Shown: positions 1 to 7,220, counted from the stretch's first letter. The stretch is 9,948 nucleotides of DNA from an uncultured Clostridia bacterium (GCA_947626705.1 CANQTJ010000057.1:1-9948); one strand, 5' to 3'. Notes: generated from the letters alone by a model not told the origin. Numbers and translations: made by a program.

Positions 1-315
1 CCTTCAAATAAATATACATATTTTACCAATTCTATTTACTTTTTAAAATTATTTTTTGCAAAAAACCGAAACTTAAACTTATATTAAATTTTTTAAAGAT
101 ATTTTACAAATAATGTTTTCTTAAATTAATGCAGAAAATTGCTTGAAATATATGATGTGAATAAAAACACTAATGTGCATTAAAGAATTTCTTAAATTTT
201 GTAATATACTGATAAATGTAATAAAAATATTATATTTTAAGCATTTTTCATTAATTTATTTAAAACCATTATCCTATAACTTTCATTTAAAAACTTATAG
301 TAAAATTTGCTTTTT
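1..315. other. AT-rich intergenic edge, no gene seen
   Basis: No open frame with a ribosome binding site or recognisable protein is visible on either strand. The only signals are at the extreme left. CCTTC at 1-5 reads GAAGG on the minus strand and could be the ribosome binding site of a minus-strand gene starting just outside the window. TATTTTACCAA at 19-29 is a copy of an 11-mer that also lies inside two minus-strand promoters further right. Both hints are weak because the neighbouring gene is not in the window. Confidence 0.5.
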
Positions 316-344
316 TTGACAAATCTATTTTTATATAGTAATAT
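316..344 (+). promoter_or_regulatory. Sigma-A promoter of the COG2426 gene
   Basis: TTGACA at 316-321, a 17-nt spacer, then TAATAT at 339-344. This predicts a transcription start near 351 and a leader of about 50 nt before the ATG at 402. It is the best -35/-10 pair upstream of this gene. Confidence 0.65.
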
Positions 345-401
345 ATTTTTTGTATATTAATATAAATTTTTATATAACAAAACAATGAAAGGAACAAAAA
401 T

Positions 402-902
402 ATGGGAACTTTACCAATAGTAGCTAGATACTTAATAACAGCAATAATCGGTATGATACCAATAATAGAATTAAGGGGAGCAATTCCGATAGGTGTTTTC
501 ACATTCCATTTAAACTACCTTGAATCATTTTTATGTAGTTTCATTGGAAATATAATACCAATATATTTTATAGTAAAATTCATAAAACCACTATTTAATT
601 TTTTTGGCAGATGGAAACCTTTTAAAATTATTATTGATTTTGCAACTGATAAAGCTAATAAAAAAATTCAGGAAAGTACAAGACTACAAAATTTTGTTGC
701 TTTAGGATTATTTTTATTTGTTGCAATTCCTATACCTGGTACGGGTGCTTGGGTTGGCTCATTAATTGCTAATTTTTTAGATGTACCACCTAAAAAAGCA
801 ATACCACCAATAATTGCTGGTGTATTCGTGGCTGGAATTATTATTTTAGTACTTACAGCTATCGCAAATGGAGGAATTCAATATTTAATGCAAAGAGCTT
901 AA
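402..902 (+). CDS. COG2426 small multidrug export family membrane protein
   Basis: This is a 166-residue integral membrane protein of the Sm_multidrug_ex / COG2426 family. Members are small polytopic proteins annotated as putative exporters; a substrate is rarely proven. Visible hallmarks are the N-terminal PIIELRGAIP stretch (about 20-29), which has the conserved E-L-R-G-A-I-P pattern, and a second re-entrant-like segment, FVAIPIPGTGAWVGSLIA (106-123), with the paired prolines and G-T-G-A-W typical of the family. Hydrophobic segments lie at about 8-32, 42-64, 98-126 and 135-155. The length is normal for the family. The ATG start follows GAAAGGA at 387-393 with about 8 nt spacing. The gene is monocistronic, with its own promoter at 316-344 and a terminator at 936-980. 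The family assignment is firm; actual drug export is only a family label. Confidence 0.88.
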   Translation: MGTLPIVARYLITAIIGMIPIIELRGAIPIGVFTFHLNYLESFLCSFIGNIIPIYFIVKFIKPLFNFFGRWKPFKIIIDFATDKANKKIQESTRLQNFVALGLFLFVAIPIPGTGAWVGSLIANFLDVPPKKAIPPIIAGVFVAGIIILVLTAIANGGIQYLMQRA

Positions 903-935
903 AAGAAATCGGAAATTTATAAATCTTTTCATACT

Positions 936-980
936 AAAAGAAAGCAAGATGTATTTTACTTTCATCTCGCTTTCTTTTTT
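936..980. terminator. Strong hairpin terminator, probably bidirectional
   Basis: A 10-bp perfect stem (936-945 with 969-978, AAAAGAAAGC/GCTTTCTTTT) is extended inward by five more pairs after one mismatch. A run of T follows on the + strand. It ends the COG2426 transcript. Read on the minus strand the stem is followed by four T, so it may also stop the convergent AI-2E permease transcript, whose stop codon is at 1037. Confidence 0.85.
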
Positions 981-1036
981 ATATTTAAAGTATGTTAACT
1001 TAAAATTAAATAATTACAAAATTTTATATTTATTTA

Positions 1037-2179
1037 CTATTGTTCTTCCCTATCTTTAATTTCATTTCTGCTATCAACAAAATCTGTTAAAATAGTTTTT
1101 ATTACAACAGCAACTGGAACACCCAAAAACATTCCTAATATTCCAAAATATGCTCCACCAACAGTAATTGAAAATAATACAAGTAATGTACTAGTTTTTA
1201 ATGAAGAACCTATAATCTTAGGATTTATAATATTAGCATCTATCTGTTGTAAAATTATTACAACAATTGCCATAGCTAATGCCTTTCCAAATCCTCCTGT
1301 AATCAAAGTTATCAATATACCTATACCAACAGCTACTATAGCTCCTACATAAGGTATTAAATTAAATAATCCTATCATAAATCCAATTAAAGGTGCATAT
1401 CTAACTTTTAATATTAACATAGCACAGGTAGTTAAAATACCTACAATTACTGCATCTAATAGCTGACTAGTTATAAATGTAAAAAATACCTCATTTGATT
1501 TTGTAAAATATCTATCTATAGTTTCATAAGTATTCTTTTTAAATACAGCTCTTCCAAATCTCCTTAAAGAGTTTACTATAGAACTTCTCTGCAATAATAT
1601 ATATATTGAAACTACTATTGAAACAAATACATCAAATATTCCTGAGAAGATATTTATTATATTTTTAATATACTCCATAATTTTACCATTGCTAATATTT
1701 AGATACTGTTTTATGTCTATACTCGTTAATTCTGACATTTTTTCTTTGATAATATCACTCTTTAATAAAGAATCTTCTGGTAAATCAGTATATTTTTTAA
1801 CTAAAATATCATAGTAACTTGGTATATTACTAACTAAATCTATAACACTATCTCTTAATATAGGATAAATACAATTAACAATAATTACAATTATTAATAA
1901 AAATATCATATACGTAGTAACAACGGACAATCCTCTAGCTTTTTTTGATATAAATTTTAATTTTGATTTTATATATATATCTTCAATCTTTTTACATGGC
2001 AAAAATAATATGTATGATATTAGTATACCTAATAAAAATGGCTTTAATATTGAAAAAAATGTACCAAACCACGCTTGTATACTTGAAAAATTATCTAACA
2101 TTTTATAAACAATAACAACTACTATTGCAATTATTAACCATGATATTCTTTTTTTCCATTCTTGTTTTATTTCTCCCAT
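1037..2179 (-). CDS. AI-2E family transporter (permease)
   Basis: This 380-residue polytopic membrane protein belongs to the AI-2E_transport family (PF01594, YdiK/PerM/YtvI group). Despite the name, members include ion antiporters and proteins of unknown substrate, so a quorum-signal role should not be assumed. The family's C-terminal core is clear: FMIGLFNLIPYVGAIVAVGI (267-286), then the QQIDANIINPKIIG signature (311-324) and the GGAYFGILGMFLGVPVAVVI segment (341-360). Two N-terminal hydrophobic hairpins (about 13-60) and the usual soluble loop between about 105 and 175 are present. Length is normal. The start has an ideal AGGAGG at 2185-2190, 5 nt upstream. It lies 23 nt downstream of xth on the same strand, so the two are probably co-transcribed from the xth promoter. 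The family assignment is secure; the transported substrate is unknown. Confidence 0.9.
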   Translation of the reverse strand: MGEIKQEWKKRISWLIIAIVVVIVYKMLDNFSSIQAWFGTFFSILKPFLLGILISYILFLPCKKIEDIYIKSKLKFISKKARGLSVVTTYMIFLLIIVIIVNCIYPILRDSVIDLVSNIPSYYDILVKKYTDLPEDSLLKSDIIKEKMSELTSIDIKQYLNISNGKIMEYIKNIINIFSGIFDVFVSIVVSIYILLQRSSIVNSLRRFGRAVFKKNTYETIDRYFTKSNEVFFTFITSQLLDAVIVGILTTCAMLILKVRYAPLIGFMIGLFNLIPYVGAIVAVGIGILITLITGGFGKALAMAIVVIILQQIDANIINPKIIGSSLKTSTLLVLFSITVGGAYFGILGMFLGVPVAVVIKTILTDFVDSRNEIKDREEQ

Positions 2180-2202
2180 AATTGCCTCCTTTTATTTTTA
2201 TA

Positions 2203-2958
2203 TTATAAATCAATTTCTAGCCCAACAGGACAGTGGTCACTTCCCATAATTTCAGGATATATTTGAGTTTCTTTTATTTTACTTCTTATATCTTTTGATA
2301 CTATAAAATAATCAATTCTCCACCCTATATTTTTTTCTCTAGCATGTCCCATATAAGACCACCAACTATATGCATCTTCTTTATCTGGATATAAATATCT
2401 ATATGTATCTATAAAACCAGCATTTAATAATTCTGTCATTTTATTTCTTTCTTCATCTGTAAATCCTGCATTTCCTCTATTTGTTTTTGGATTTTTTAAG
2501 TCTATTTCTTTATGTGCTACATTTAAATCTCCACACATAATAACAGGCTTATTTTCATTTAGTTTTAATAAATACTTTCTTATTTCATCTTCCCAAATTT
2601 GTCTATATTCTAATCTTTCTAATCCTCTTTTAGAATTTGGCGTATATATATCTACCATATAAAATTTTTCAAACTCCAAAGTTATTACTCTTCCTTCTTT
2701 GTCATGTTCTTCTATTCCTATTCCATAAATAACATTTTTAGGCTTTTGTTTTGTAAAAATTGCTGTTCCTGAATACCCTTTCTTTTCTGCACTATTCCAA
2801 TAACTTGTATAACCATCGATTTTTAATTCTACTTGCTCTGGTTGGCATTTTGTTTCTTGTATACAAAATATATCTGCATCTATTTTATTAAAAAAGTCTA
2901 AAAATCCTTTTGTTAAACATGCTCTTATTCCATTAACATTCCATGATATTAGTTTCAT
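2203..2958 (-). CDS. xth: Exodeoxyribonuclease III (AP endonuclease, ExoA type)
   Basis: This 251-residue DNA repair enzyme of the exonuclease III / APE1 family cleaves the backbone at abasic sites and has 3'-5' exonuclease and 3'-phosphodiesterase activity. All active-site motifs are visible in order: the N-terminal SWNVNG with Asn7, IQETK with the metal-binding Glu35, YTPNS with Tyr105, GDLNVAH with Asp144 and Asn146, the SWWSYM aromatic motif near 198-203, RIDYF with Asp216, and the C-terminal GSDHCPV with the Asp241/His242 pair. Nothing catalytic is missing and the length is that of bacterial ExoA. Start: ATG preceded by GAGGGA at 2965-2970. It is the first gene of a two-gene unit with the AI-2E permease. 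ExoA versus Xth naming varies by species; the function is secure. Confidence 0.96.
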   Translation of the reverse strand: MKLISWNVNGIRACLTKGFLDFFNKIDADIFCIQETKCQPEQVELKIDGYTSYWNSAEKKGYSGTAIFTKQKPKNVIYGIGIEEHDKEGRVITLEFEKFYMVDIYTPNSKRGLERLEYRQIWEDEIRKYLLKLNENKPVIMCGDLNVAHKEIDLKNPKTNRGNAGFTDEERNKMTELLNAGFIDTYRYLYPDKEDAYSWWSYMGHAREKNIGWRIDYFIVSKDIRSKIKETQIYPEIMGSDHCPVGLEIDL

Positions 2959-2981
2959 CTTTCTTCCCTCTCTATAATACC

Positions 2982-3010
2982 ATTTTACTATATTTTACCA
3001 AAAATAGCAA
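2982..3010 (-). promoter_or_regulatory. Candidate promoter of xth and the AI-2E permease
   Basis: On the minus strand, TTGCTA (3005-3010), a 17-nt spacer and TAAAAT (2982-2987). The spacer contains TTGGTAAAATA placed 3 nt from each hexamer, exactly as in the 3D-protein promoter at 4165-4193. That arrangement is the main reason to prefer this pair over weaker alternatives nearby (for example TATTAT a few bases downstream). It implies a short leader of about 16 nt carrying the ribosome binding site. Confidence 0.5.
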
Positions 3011-3083
3011 CACCAAAACTTTTTATATAATTACTAAATTTTTATTTTAATAAAATATCACATAAAAAATTATAAAACATAAC

Positions 3084-3122
3084 AAAAAACTCAAGGAATA
3101 TATTATATATTCTTTGAGTTTT
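3084..3122 (-). terminator. Terminator of the 3D-domain gene
   Basis: On the minus strand the arms are 3122-3106 and 3102-3086: 17 pairs including one G-U wobble, closing a 3-nt loop. A T6 tract follows on the minus strand (A run at 3084-3089 on +). It lies 70 nt past the stop codon of the 3D-domain gene and separates it from the xth promoter. Confidence 0.85.
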
Positions 3123-3192
3123 AAATTTTCTCAAAACTTTGACGTACAGTCTAAGCTTTCAACAATTTTTAAATACTAATACATTAATCATA

Positions 3193-4137
3193 CTAATTAA
3201 TAACACTAACTGGTAAATATCTCACTCCCCATGCTAAAGCTTCTGCATGTGAATTAACAAATATATCTATTTTATTACCATTTATAGCTCCACCTCTATC
3301 TTCAACAACATAAGTACGACCATTTATATTTAACTTAGTACCAAATGTAAATTTTGAAGATGCCGCAACTGTTCTACCAGCAGTTGCACGTGTACCCATA
3401 GCAGTAATACCATTTGATTTTCCACAACACTTTGAACAAGGACAATAAGCTGTTATTTTATATATCTGCCCATTTGCACTTGAAGTAGTAACTGTACTTG
3501 GTGTTGTTCTAGATGTAGTTCCTGCTCTTGATGTTATTTTTTTATTTACTTGTACTATCTTATTTACAGGCTCTTTAATTACTTTTTCAGATAATTGTAT
3601 TTTTTCAATTTCCACTTCATTTTGGTATTTAACTTTATATGTCACTTCTTTTATCCCATTTTCTCCATTTTGTAATACCTTATTTTCAGTATCATCATTT
3701 GTTCCAGTTGAATTTTTTGTTATCGTTTCATAAGGTATCTCAACTTGTTCTACCACAATTTTTTCTGTTATTGGAGCATAATTATTTAATAATTCTTCTA
3801 ATGTTGTTTCTGCACCTTGTTCAGAAACTTTTGCTATTTGAACTTCATTATATGATTTATCAACAATTTTTATTATAGTACCAGCTTTTACTTCTTCAGT
3901 TTCCTCTGGTATAGTCTTTTGATTTTCATTTAAAATTATATTATTTTCGTCAAGAATCTCATTAATTGTAGCTTTTGAAGTTAAAACTGTCATTTCATAT
4001 CCATTTTGTAAAATAATTTTTATATCTTTTAAATTTGTATTAACTGCCATTACACCTATTCCTGAAATTAATATTAATATTATGCTAACACATAGAATTT
4101 TCATAATAGAAATTGAAGCTTTTTCTTGATTCTTCAT
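3193..4137 (-). CDS. Membrane-anchored G5/3D-domain cell-wall protein (YabE-like)
   Basis: This 314-residue exported protein has a single N-terminal membrane segment (about 12-31, no lipobox). Next is a ubiquitin-like DUF348 domain (about 36-91), then a G5-like region (about 121-198) and a Thr/Ser-rich linker (about 202-222). The C-terminal 3D (MltA-like barrel) domain spans 225-314, with the YCPCSKCCG cysteine cluster (231-239), EDRGGAI (Asp280) and NKIDIFV (Asp291). This architecture resembles Bacillus YabE and clostridial resuscitation-factor-like enzymes, thought to act as lytic transglycosylases on peptidoglycan. One oddity: the first of the three Asp that name the domain, usually in a V-A-V-D-P context, reads VAASS (257-261) here. 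Start: ATG with AAAGGAGGT at 4143-4151. It is transcribed alone, from a perfect promoter to its own terminator. Activity is inferred from architecture. Confidence 0.85.
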   Translation of the reverse strand: MKNQEKASISIMKILCVSIILILISGIGVMAVNTNLKDIKIILQNGYEMTVLTSKATINEILDENNIILNENQKTIPEETEEVKAGTIIKIVDKSYNEVQIAKVSEQGAETTLEELLNNYAPITEKIVVEQVEIPYETITKNSTGTNDDTENKVLQNGENGIKEVTYKVKYQNEVEIEKIQLSEKVIKEPVNKIVQVNKKITSRAGTTSRTTPSTVTTSSANGQIYKITAYCPCSKCCGKSNGITAMGTRATAGRTVAASSKFTFGTKLNINGRTYVVEDRGGAINGNKIDIFVNSHAEALAWGVRYLPVSVIN

Positions 4138-4164
4138 AAAATACCTCCTTTGGCATCAAATACA

Positions 4165-4193
4165 ATTATAATATATTTTACCAACTTTGTCAA
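4165..4193 (-). promoter_or_regulatory. Perfect-consensus sigma-A promoter of the 3D-domain gene
   Basis: On the minus strand, TTGACA (4188-4193), a 17-nt spacer and TATAAT (4165-4170), both hexamers exactly consensus. The predicted start is near 4158, giving a leader of about 20 nt that carries the strong ribosome binding site. Such a strong promoter suggests high or repressor-controlled expression. The spacer holds the TTGGTAAAATA 11-mer. Confidence 0.85.
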
Positions 4194-4208
4194 ATTTTAA
4201 ATTTTATC

Positions 4209-4249
4209 GTCTAAAGTTTAGACAAGCTAACGTTTTTAATACTTGTCTA
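4209..4249. repeat. Nested inverted repeats in the divergent intergenic region
   Basis: GTCTAAA-G-TTTAGAC is a 15-nt palindrome at 4209-4223. Its right half overlaps a second inverted repeat, TAGACAAG (4219-4226) and CTTGTCTA (4242-4249), separated by 15 nt. TAGAC/GTCTA therefore occurs three times in about 40 nt. The cluster lies upstream of the 3D-gene -35 (palindrome centre near -58 from its predicted start) and about 130-170 nt upstream of the lemA promoter. It looks like an operator or activator site, but no regulator is identified. Confidence 0.5.
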
Positions 4250-4377
4250 TATATTATATTCAAAATATTTTATTTTAGAACTAATATTTTTTATATTTAA
4301 CCTTTTTATTTAATTAAGATACTATATGTAAATTGTAACAGTCTATAATCATATTTTTAAAAAATTCTAAAAAATTA

Positions 4378-4406
4378 TTGTTAAAAAAATTTATTTATGT
4401 TATTAT
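4378..4406 (+). promoter_or_regulatory. Candidate promoter of lemA-htpX
   Basis: TTGTTA at 4378-4383, a 17-nt spacer, TATTAT at 4401-4406. The predicted start is near 4413 and the leader about 35 nt, with AGGAGG at 4434-4439. A second TATAAT at 4413-4418 lacks a good -35 partner. The rest of the divergent gap (4138-4447) holds only the opposing promoter and the repeat cluster. Confidence 0.5.
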
Positions 4407-4447
4407 CTTTTATATAATGTTTATAATAAATATAGGAGGTTATTTAT

Positions 4448-5008
4448 ATGGGATGGATTATATTAATAATAGTAGTAATATTAATAATTGCTATAATATC
4501 AATGTATAATAGCTTAATATCATCAAAAATTAAAATTGATAATGCTTGGAGTCAAATTGACGTACAATTACAAAGAAGATTTGATTTAATACCAAATTTT
4601 ATTGAAACTGTAAAGGGATATGCAGAATATGAATCAGAAACTTTTGAAAAAATAACAAAATTAAGAACTGCATGGGCAAATGCTGGAACAGTTTCCGAAA
4701 AAGCTGAATTAGATAATCAACTTTCTAGTACTTTAAAAAATATAATGGCAGTTTCAGAAAATTATCCTGAATTAAAAGCTAATCAAAACTTTTCTGAATT
4801 ATCTGAGGAATTAAGAAATACAGAAAACAAAATTTCTTTTTCTAGACAATTCTACAATGACACTGTAACTGCATATAATGAAAAATTGCAAATCTTTCCT
4901 TCTAATATTATTGCTAATATGTTTAATTTTAAACCACGCGAGTTCTTTAAGACAGATAGCGATGAAGTTAGAAAAAATGTAAAAGTAGATTTTGGAAAAG
5001 ATGCATAA
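4448..5008 (+). CDS. lemA: LemA family membrane protein
   Basis: This 186-residue LemA protein has one N-terminal membrane helix (about 3-19) and a long helical extramembrane domain. Family landmarks are all present: DNAWSQIDVQLQRRFDLIPN (31-50), SENYPELKANQNFSELSEEL (103-122) and FYNDTVTAYNEKLQIFPSNI (135-154). Length is typical. The molecular role of LemA is not settled; in many Firmicutes and other bacteria it is encoded next to HtpX and is thought to work with it at the membrane. Here htpX starts 24 nt after the lemA stop, with only a ribosome binding site between, so they form one transcription unit. Start: ATG preceded by AGGAGG with about 8 nt spacing. No key region is missing. Confidence 0.95.
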   Translation: MGWIILIIVVILIIAIISMYNSLISSKIKIDNAWSQIDVQLQRRFDLIPNFIETVKGYAEYESETFEKITKLRTAWANAGTVSEKAELDNQLSSTLKNIMAVSENYPELKANQNFSELSEELRNTENKISFSRQFYNDTVTAYNEKLQIFPSNIIANMFNFKPREFFKTDSDEVRKNVKVDFGKDA

Positions 5009-5032
5009 AAAATGAATAAATAAGAGGTAATT

Positions 5033-5932
5033 ATGTTTCAAATAAGTAAAAAAAATAAAATTGAATCTGGACTAATAATATCAATCTTTATTGTTGTTAT
5101 AACTTTAATTGTATACTATATCTGTAATAGTCTAGCTTTAGGAAACTTATCTATAATAATTGCATTAATATTTTCTATTGGTAGTAGTTGGGCATCTTAC
5201 TATTATAGTGATAAAATTGTACTTGCATCATGTAGAGCTAGACGTGCAACAAAAGAGGAAGATTTAAAACTTGTTAATATTTTAGATGCATTAATATTAA
5301 CTGCTGGTTTACCAAAAAAACCAGACTTATATGTTGTAGATGATAATCAACCAAATGCCTTTGCTACTGGTAGAAATCCACAACATGCTGTAATATGTGT
5401 AACAACTGGTCTTTTAGAAAAATTAGATTATTATGAATTAGAGGGAGTTATAGCTCACGAGATGAGTCATATTAAAAATTATGATATTCTTTTGAGTGCA
5501 GTTGTATCTGTTTTTGTGGGATTTATAGTAATGTTATCTGATATTTTTACAAGAACTATGTTTTGGGGTGGATTAAAAGATAATGATGATAACAATAATA
5601 ATGGAGCTAATGGAATACTTATGTTATTAGGGTTAATTTTCCTAATATTATCGCCTATTTTTGGTACTTTAATGCAACTTGCACTTTCAAGGAAAAGAGA
5701 ATTTTTAGCTGATAGTACTGCTGTTGAATTTACACGTAATCCAGATGGATTAATTTCTGCATTACAAAAATTAGAAAATGACGACAATGAACTACAAACA
5801 GCTAATTCAGCTACTGCTAATATGTATATAGTAAATCCATTTAGGAAAAATAGAAAAAAGAGAACTTCTAGTCTATGGTCTACTCATCCAAGTACTGAGG
5901 ATAGAATAGAAGCTTTAAGAAATATAAGATAA
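5033..5932 (+). CDS. htpX: HtpX-type M48 membrane zinc metalloprotease
   Basis: This 299-residue integral membrane protease of peptidase family M48B takes part in quality control of damaged or misfolded membrane proteins. Membrane segments lie at about 12-32, 38-56, 153-172 and 194-217. The zinc site is intact: HEMSH with His142, Glu143 and His146, and the downstream third ligand Glu223 in KREFLAD. The conserved NAFATG motif (108-113) and the C-terminal STHPSTEDRI (283-292), typical of HtpX, are also present. A short Asp/Asn-rich loop (182-190) sits between the third and fourth segments. Start: ATG 5 nt after GAGG at 5024-5027. It is the second gene of the lemA-htpX pair and ends at the hairpin terminator at 5950-5988. 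The assignment is secure; whether heat or membrane stress induces it cannot be judged from the sequence. Confidence 0.95.
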   Translation: MFQISKKNKIESGLIISIFIVVITLIVYYICNSLALGNLSIIIALIFSIGSSWASYYYSDKIVLASCRARRATKEEDLKLVNILDALILTAGLPKKPDLYVVDDNQPNAFATGRNPQHAVICVTTGLLEKLDYYELEGVIAHEMSHIKNYDILLSAVVSVFVGFIVMLSDIFTRTMFWGGLKDNDDNNNNGANGILMLLGLIFLILSPIFGTLMQLALSRKREFLADSTAVEFTRNPDGLISALQKLENDDNELQTANSATANMYIVNPFRKNRKKRTSSLWSTHPSTEDRIEALRNIR

Positions 5933-5949
5933 TACATTTCTTTAATGTT

Positions 5950-5988
5950 AATAAGTTACTTCGTAAATACGAAATAACTTATTTTTTT
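5950..5988 (+). terminator. Terminator of lemA-htpX, abutting the tatD stop
   Basis: Arms 5950-5965 and 5968-5983 pair over 16 positions with one mismatch, in practice leaving a loop of about 4 nt. T7 (5982-5988) follows. The T tract overlaps the stop codon of the convergent tatD gene (5987-5989), so the two units meet with no spare DNA. On the minus strand the tail is poor, so I assign it to the + strand. Confidence 0.85.
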
Positions 5989-6769
5989 AATTACTAATTT
6001 TAAAAATCATTTTAGCATTTTTAGTAGTTATACTTGCTACTTCTTCTAAAGATATGCCTTTGCAATCTGCTATTTTTTTTGCAATATATTTCACATTAAT
6101 AGGAGTATTTCTAGTTCCTCTAACAGGCTCTGGTGCTAAATATGGACTATCTGTTTCTATTAAAATTCTATCATTTGGTACTAAATTAATTATTTCATCT
6201 GCATGTTTCGAATTTTTAAAAGTTATTGGTCCAGCAAAAGAAATATAAAATCCTAACTTTAATGCTTCTTTTATAAGTTCTGGATTTTGAGGGCAACAAT
6301 GAAAAACACCCGTATTTTTTACATTATTTTCTTTTAATATACTTATTGTATCCATAATAGCATCTCTTGTATGAATAACTATTGGTAAATTTAATTCATT
6401 TGCTAATTTTATTTGTTCAATAAATGCATTTTTTTGAAGTTGCTTATTATCTGTATTCCAATAATAATCTAATCCAATTTCACCAATGGCCACAACTTTT
6501 TTATTTTTTTGAGCTATTTCTTTTATTTCTAAAATCTGTTTCCACAATTGTTCTCCATTTTGTGGAATATCGTTTGGTGATATTCCAACTATTGCATAAA
6601 TAAATTCATATTTATTTGCAATATCAATGGCTAACTTTGAACTTTCAGCACTATATCCAGCAGTTATAAAGTTTTTCACTCCATTTTTATAAATGTCATT
6701 TATAATTTCATATCTATCTTGCTCAAATTTTTCGTCATTTAAATGACTATGACTATCAAATAATTCCAT
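5987..6769 (-). CDS. tatD: TatD family metal-dependent DNase
   Basis: This 260-residue amidohydrolase-fold nuclease is of the TatD/YcfH/YabD type. Family members are metal-dependent DNases with suggested roles in DNA repair or turnover. Metal ligands are visible in order: DSHSHL (His7, His9), GEIGLDYYW (Glu97), HTRDA (His133), FHCCP (His157) and ETDSPYLAP (Asp207). Two deviations stand out. The usual G-x-H-P motif reads GISP (Ser64). The segment after His157 reads CCPQNP, where family members usually have a Ser-Gly-rich loop. Neither removes a canonical metal ligand. Start: ATG with AAAGGA about 7 nt upstream. It follows acpS by 23 nt on the same strand, so they are likely an operon. The substrate in vivo is unknown. 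Confidence 0.93.
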   Translation of the reverse strand: MELFDSHSHLNDEKFEQDRYEIINDIYKNGVKNFITAGYSAESSKLAIDIANKYEFIYAIVGISPNDIPQNGEQLWKQILEIKEIAQKNKKVVAIGEIGLDYYWNTDNKQLQKNAFIEQIKLANELNLPIVIHTRDAIMDTISILKENNVKNTGVFHCCPQNPELIKEALKLGFYISFAGPITFKNSKHADEIINLVPNDRILIETDSPYLAPEPVRGTRNTPINVKYIAKKIADCKGISLEEVASITTKNAKMIFKISN

Positions 6770-6792
6770 AAAATCATCCTTTTTACTATATA

Positions 6793-7167
6793 TTATTTAT
6801 ACAAAATTAATACATTAGCAATTGCATACAATTTACAATGCGAAATACTTATATCTATATCTTCAATATTTTCTGTGCATATATTTGAAAGTTTTAGTAT
6901 AGGTTTTCCCTGATTGTCATTTTCAACCTCAAAATCTTTCCAACAAACAGAATATTTACTATCTAAATTTTGTGAAATGGCTTTAAATGCTGCTTCTTTA
7001 GCTGCAAATCTACCTGCATAATGTTGATATTTCTGCATTTTTTTTGACTCGCAATATTTTATTTCACTATCTGTAAAAACTCTTTTTAAAAATCTTTCTC
7101 CCATATTTTCTATATCTAATTTTATTCTTTCTACTTCAATAATATCTGTACCACATCTAATATTCAT
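6793..7167 (-). CDS. acpS: Holo-[acyl-carrier-protein] synthase
   Basis: This 124-residue 4'-phosphopantetheinyl transferase of the small AcpS type moves the phosphopantetheine arm from CoA to a serine of acyl carrier protein, activating fatty acid synthesis. Motifs: GTDIIEVERI with the Mg-binding Asp8, FTDSEIKYC (31-39), GRFAAKEAAFKAI with Glu58 (52-64), GKP (87-89) and the C-terminal ISISHCKLYAIANVLI (107-122). I start it at the ATG at 7167. The in-frame GTG 12 nt upstream (7179) overlaps the AAGGAAG ribosome binding site (7179-7185) and so cannot be the start, while the ATG lies about 11 nt beyond that site. The length then matches the family. It is followed after 23 nt by tatD. No convincing promoter was found in the 155-nt gap upstream. 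Confidence 0.95.
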   Translation of the reverse strand: MNIRCGTDIIEVERIKLDIENMGERFLKRVFTDSEIKYCESKKMQKYQHYAGRFAAKEAAFKAISQNLDSKYSVCWKDFEVENDNQGKPILKLSNICTENIEDIDISISHCKLYAIANVLILYK

Positions 7168-7198
7168 ATTATTAAACACTTCCTTATAAAGCTTATAT

Positions 7199-7220
7199 CA
7201 AATTTATATTGATAAATTTG
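7199..7220. repeat. Perfect 9-bp inverted repeat in the acpS leader
   Basis: CAAATTTAT (7199-7207) and ATAAATTTG (7212-7220) flank ATTG, about 32 nt upstream of the acpS start. It may be an operator for a lipid-synthesis regulator or a weak RNA hairpin. It is all A/T apart from the ends and the loop, so chance is possible, and no known operator consensus fits. Confidence 0.35.

Noticed and set aside
287..502. A minus-strand open frame across the start of the COG2426 gene
   Set aside because: It overlaps the promoter and start of a clear family member on the other strand and matches nothing.
1037..2179. Autoinducer-2 quorum-sensing exporter
   Set aside because: The family name does not prove the substrate, and no lux or lsr-type genes are nearby.
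3193..4137. Conserved yabE-rnmV-ksgA neighbourhood
   Set aside because: tatD and a YabE-like gene both occur here, as in Bacillus, but they are separated by lemA-htpX and no rnmV or ksgA is present, so the classic cluster is not conserved.
7199..7220. FabT or FapR operator upstream of acpS
   Set aside because: The repeat has a similar AT-rich look, but its half-sites do not match either consensus as I know it.
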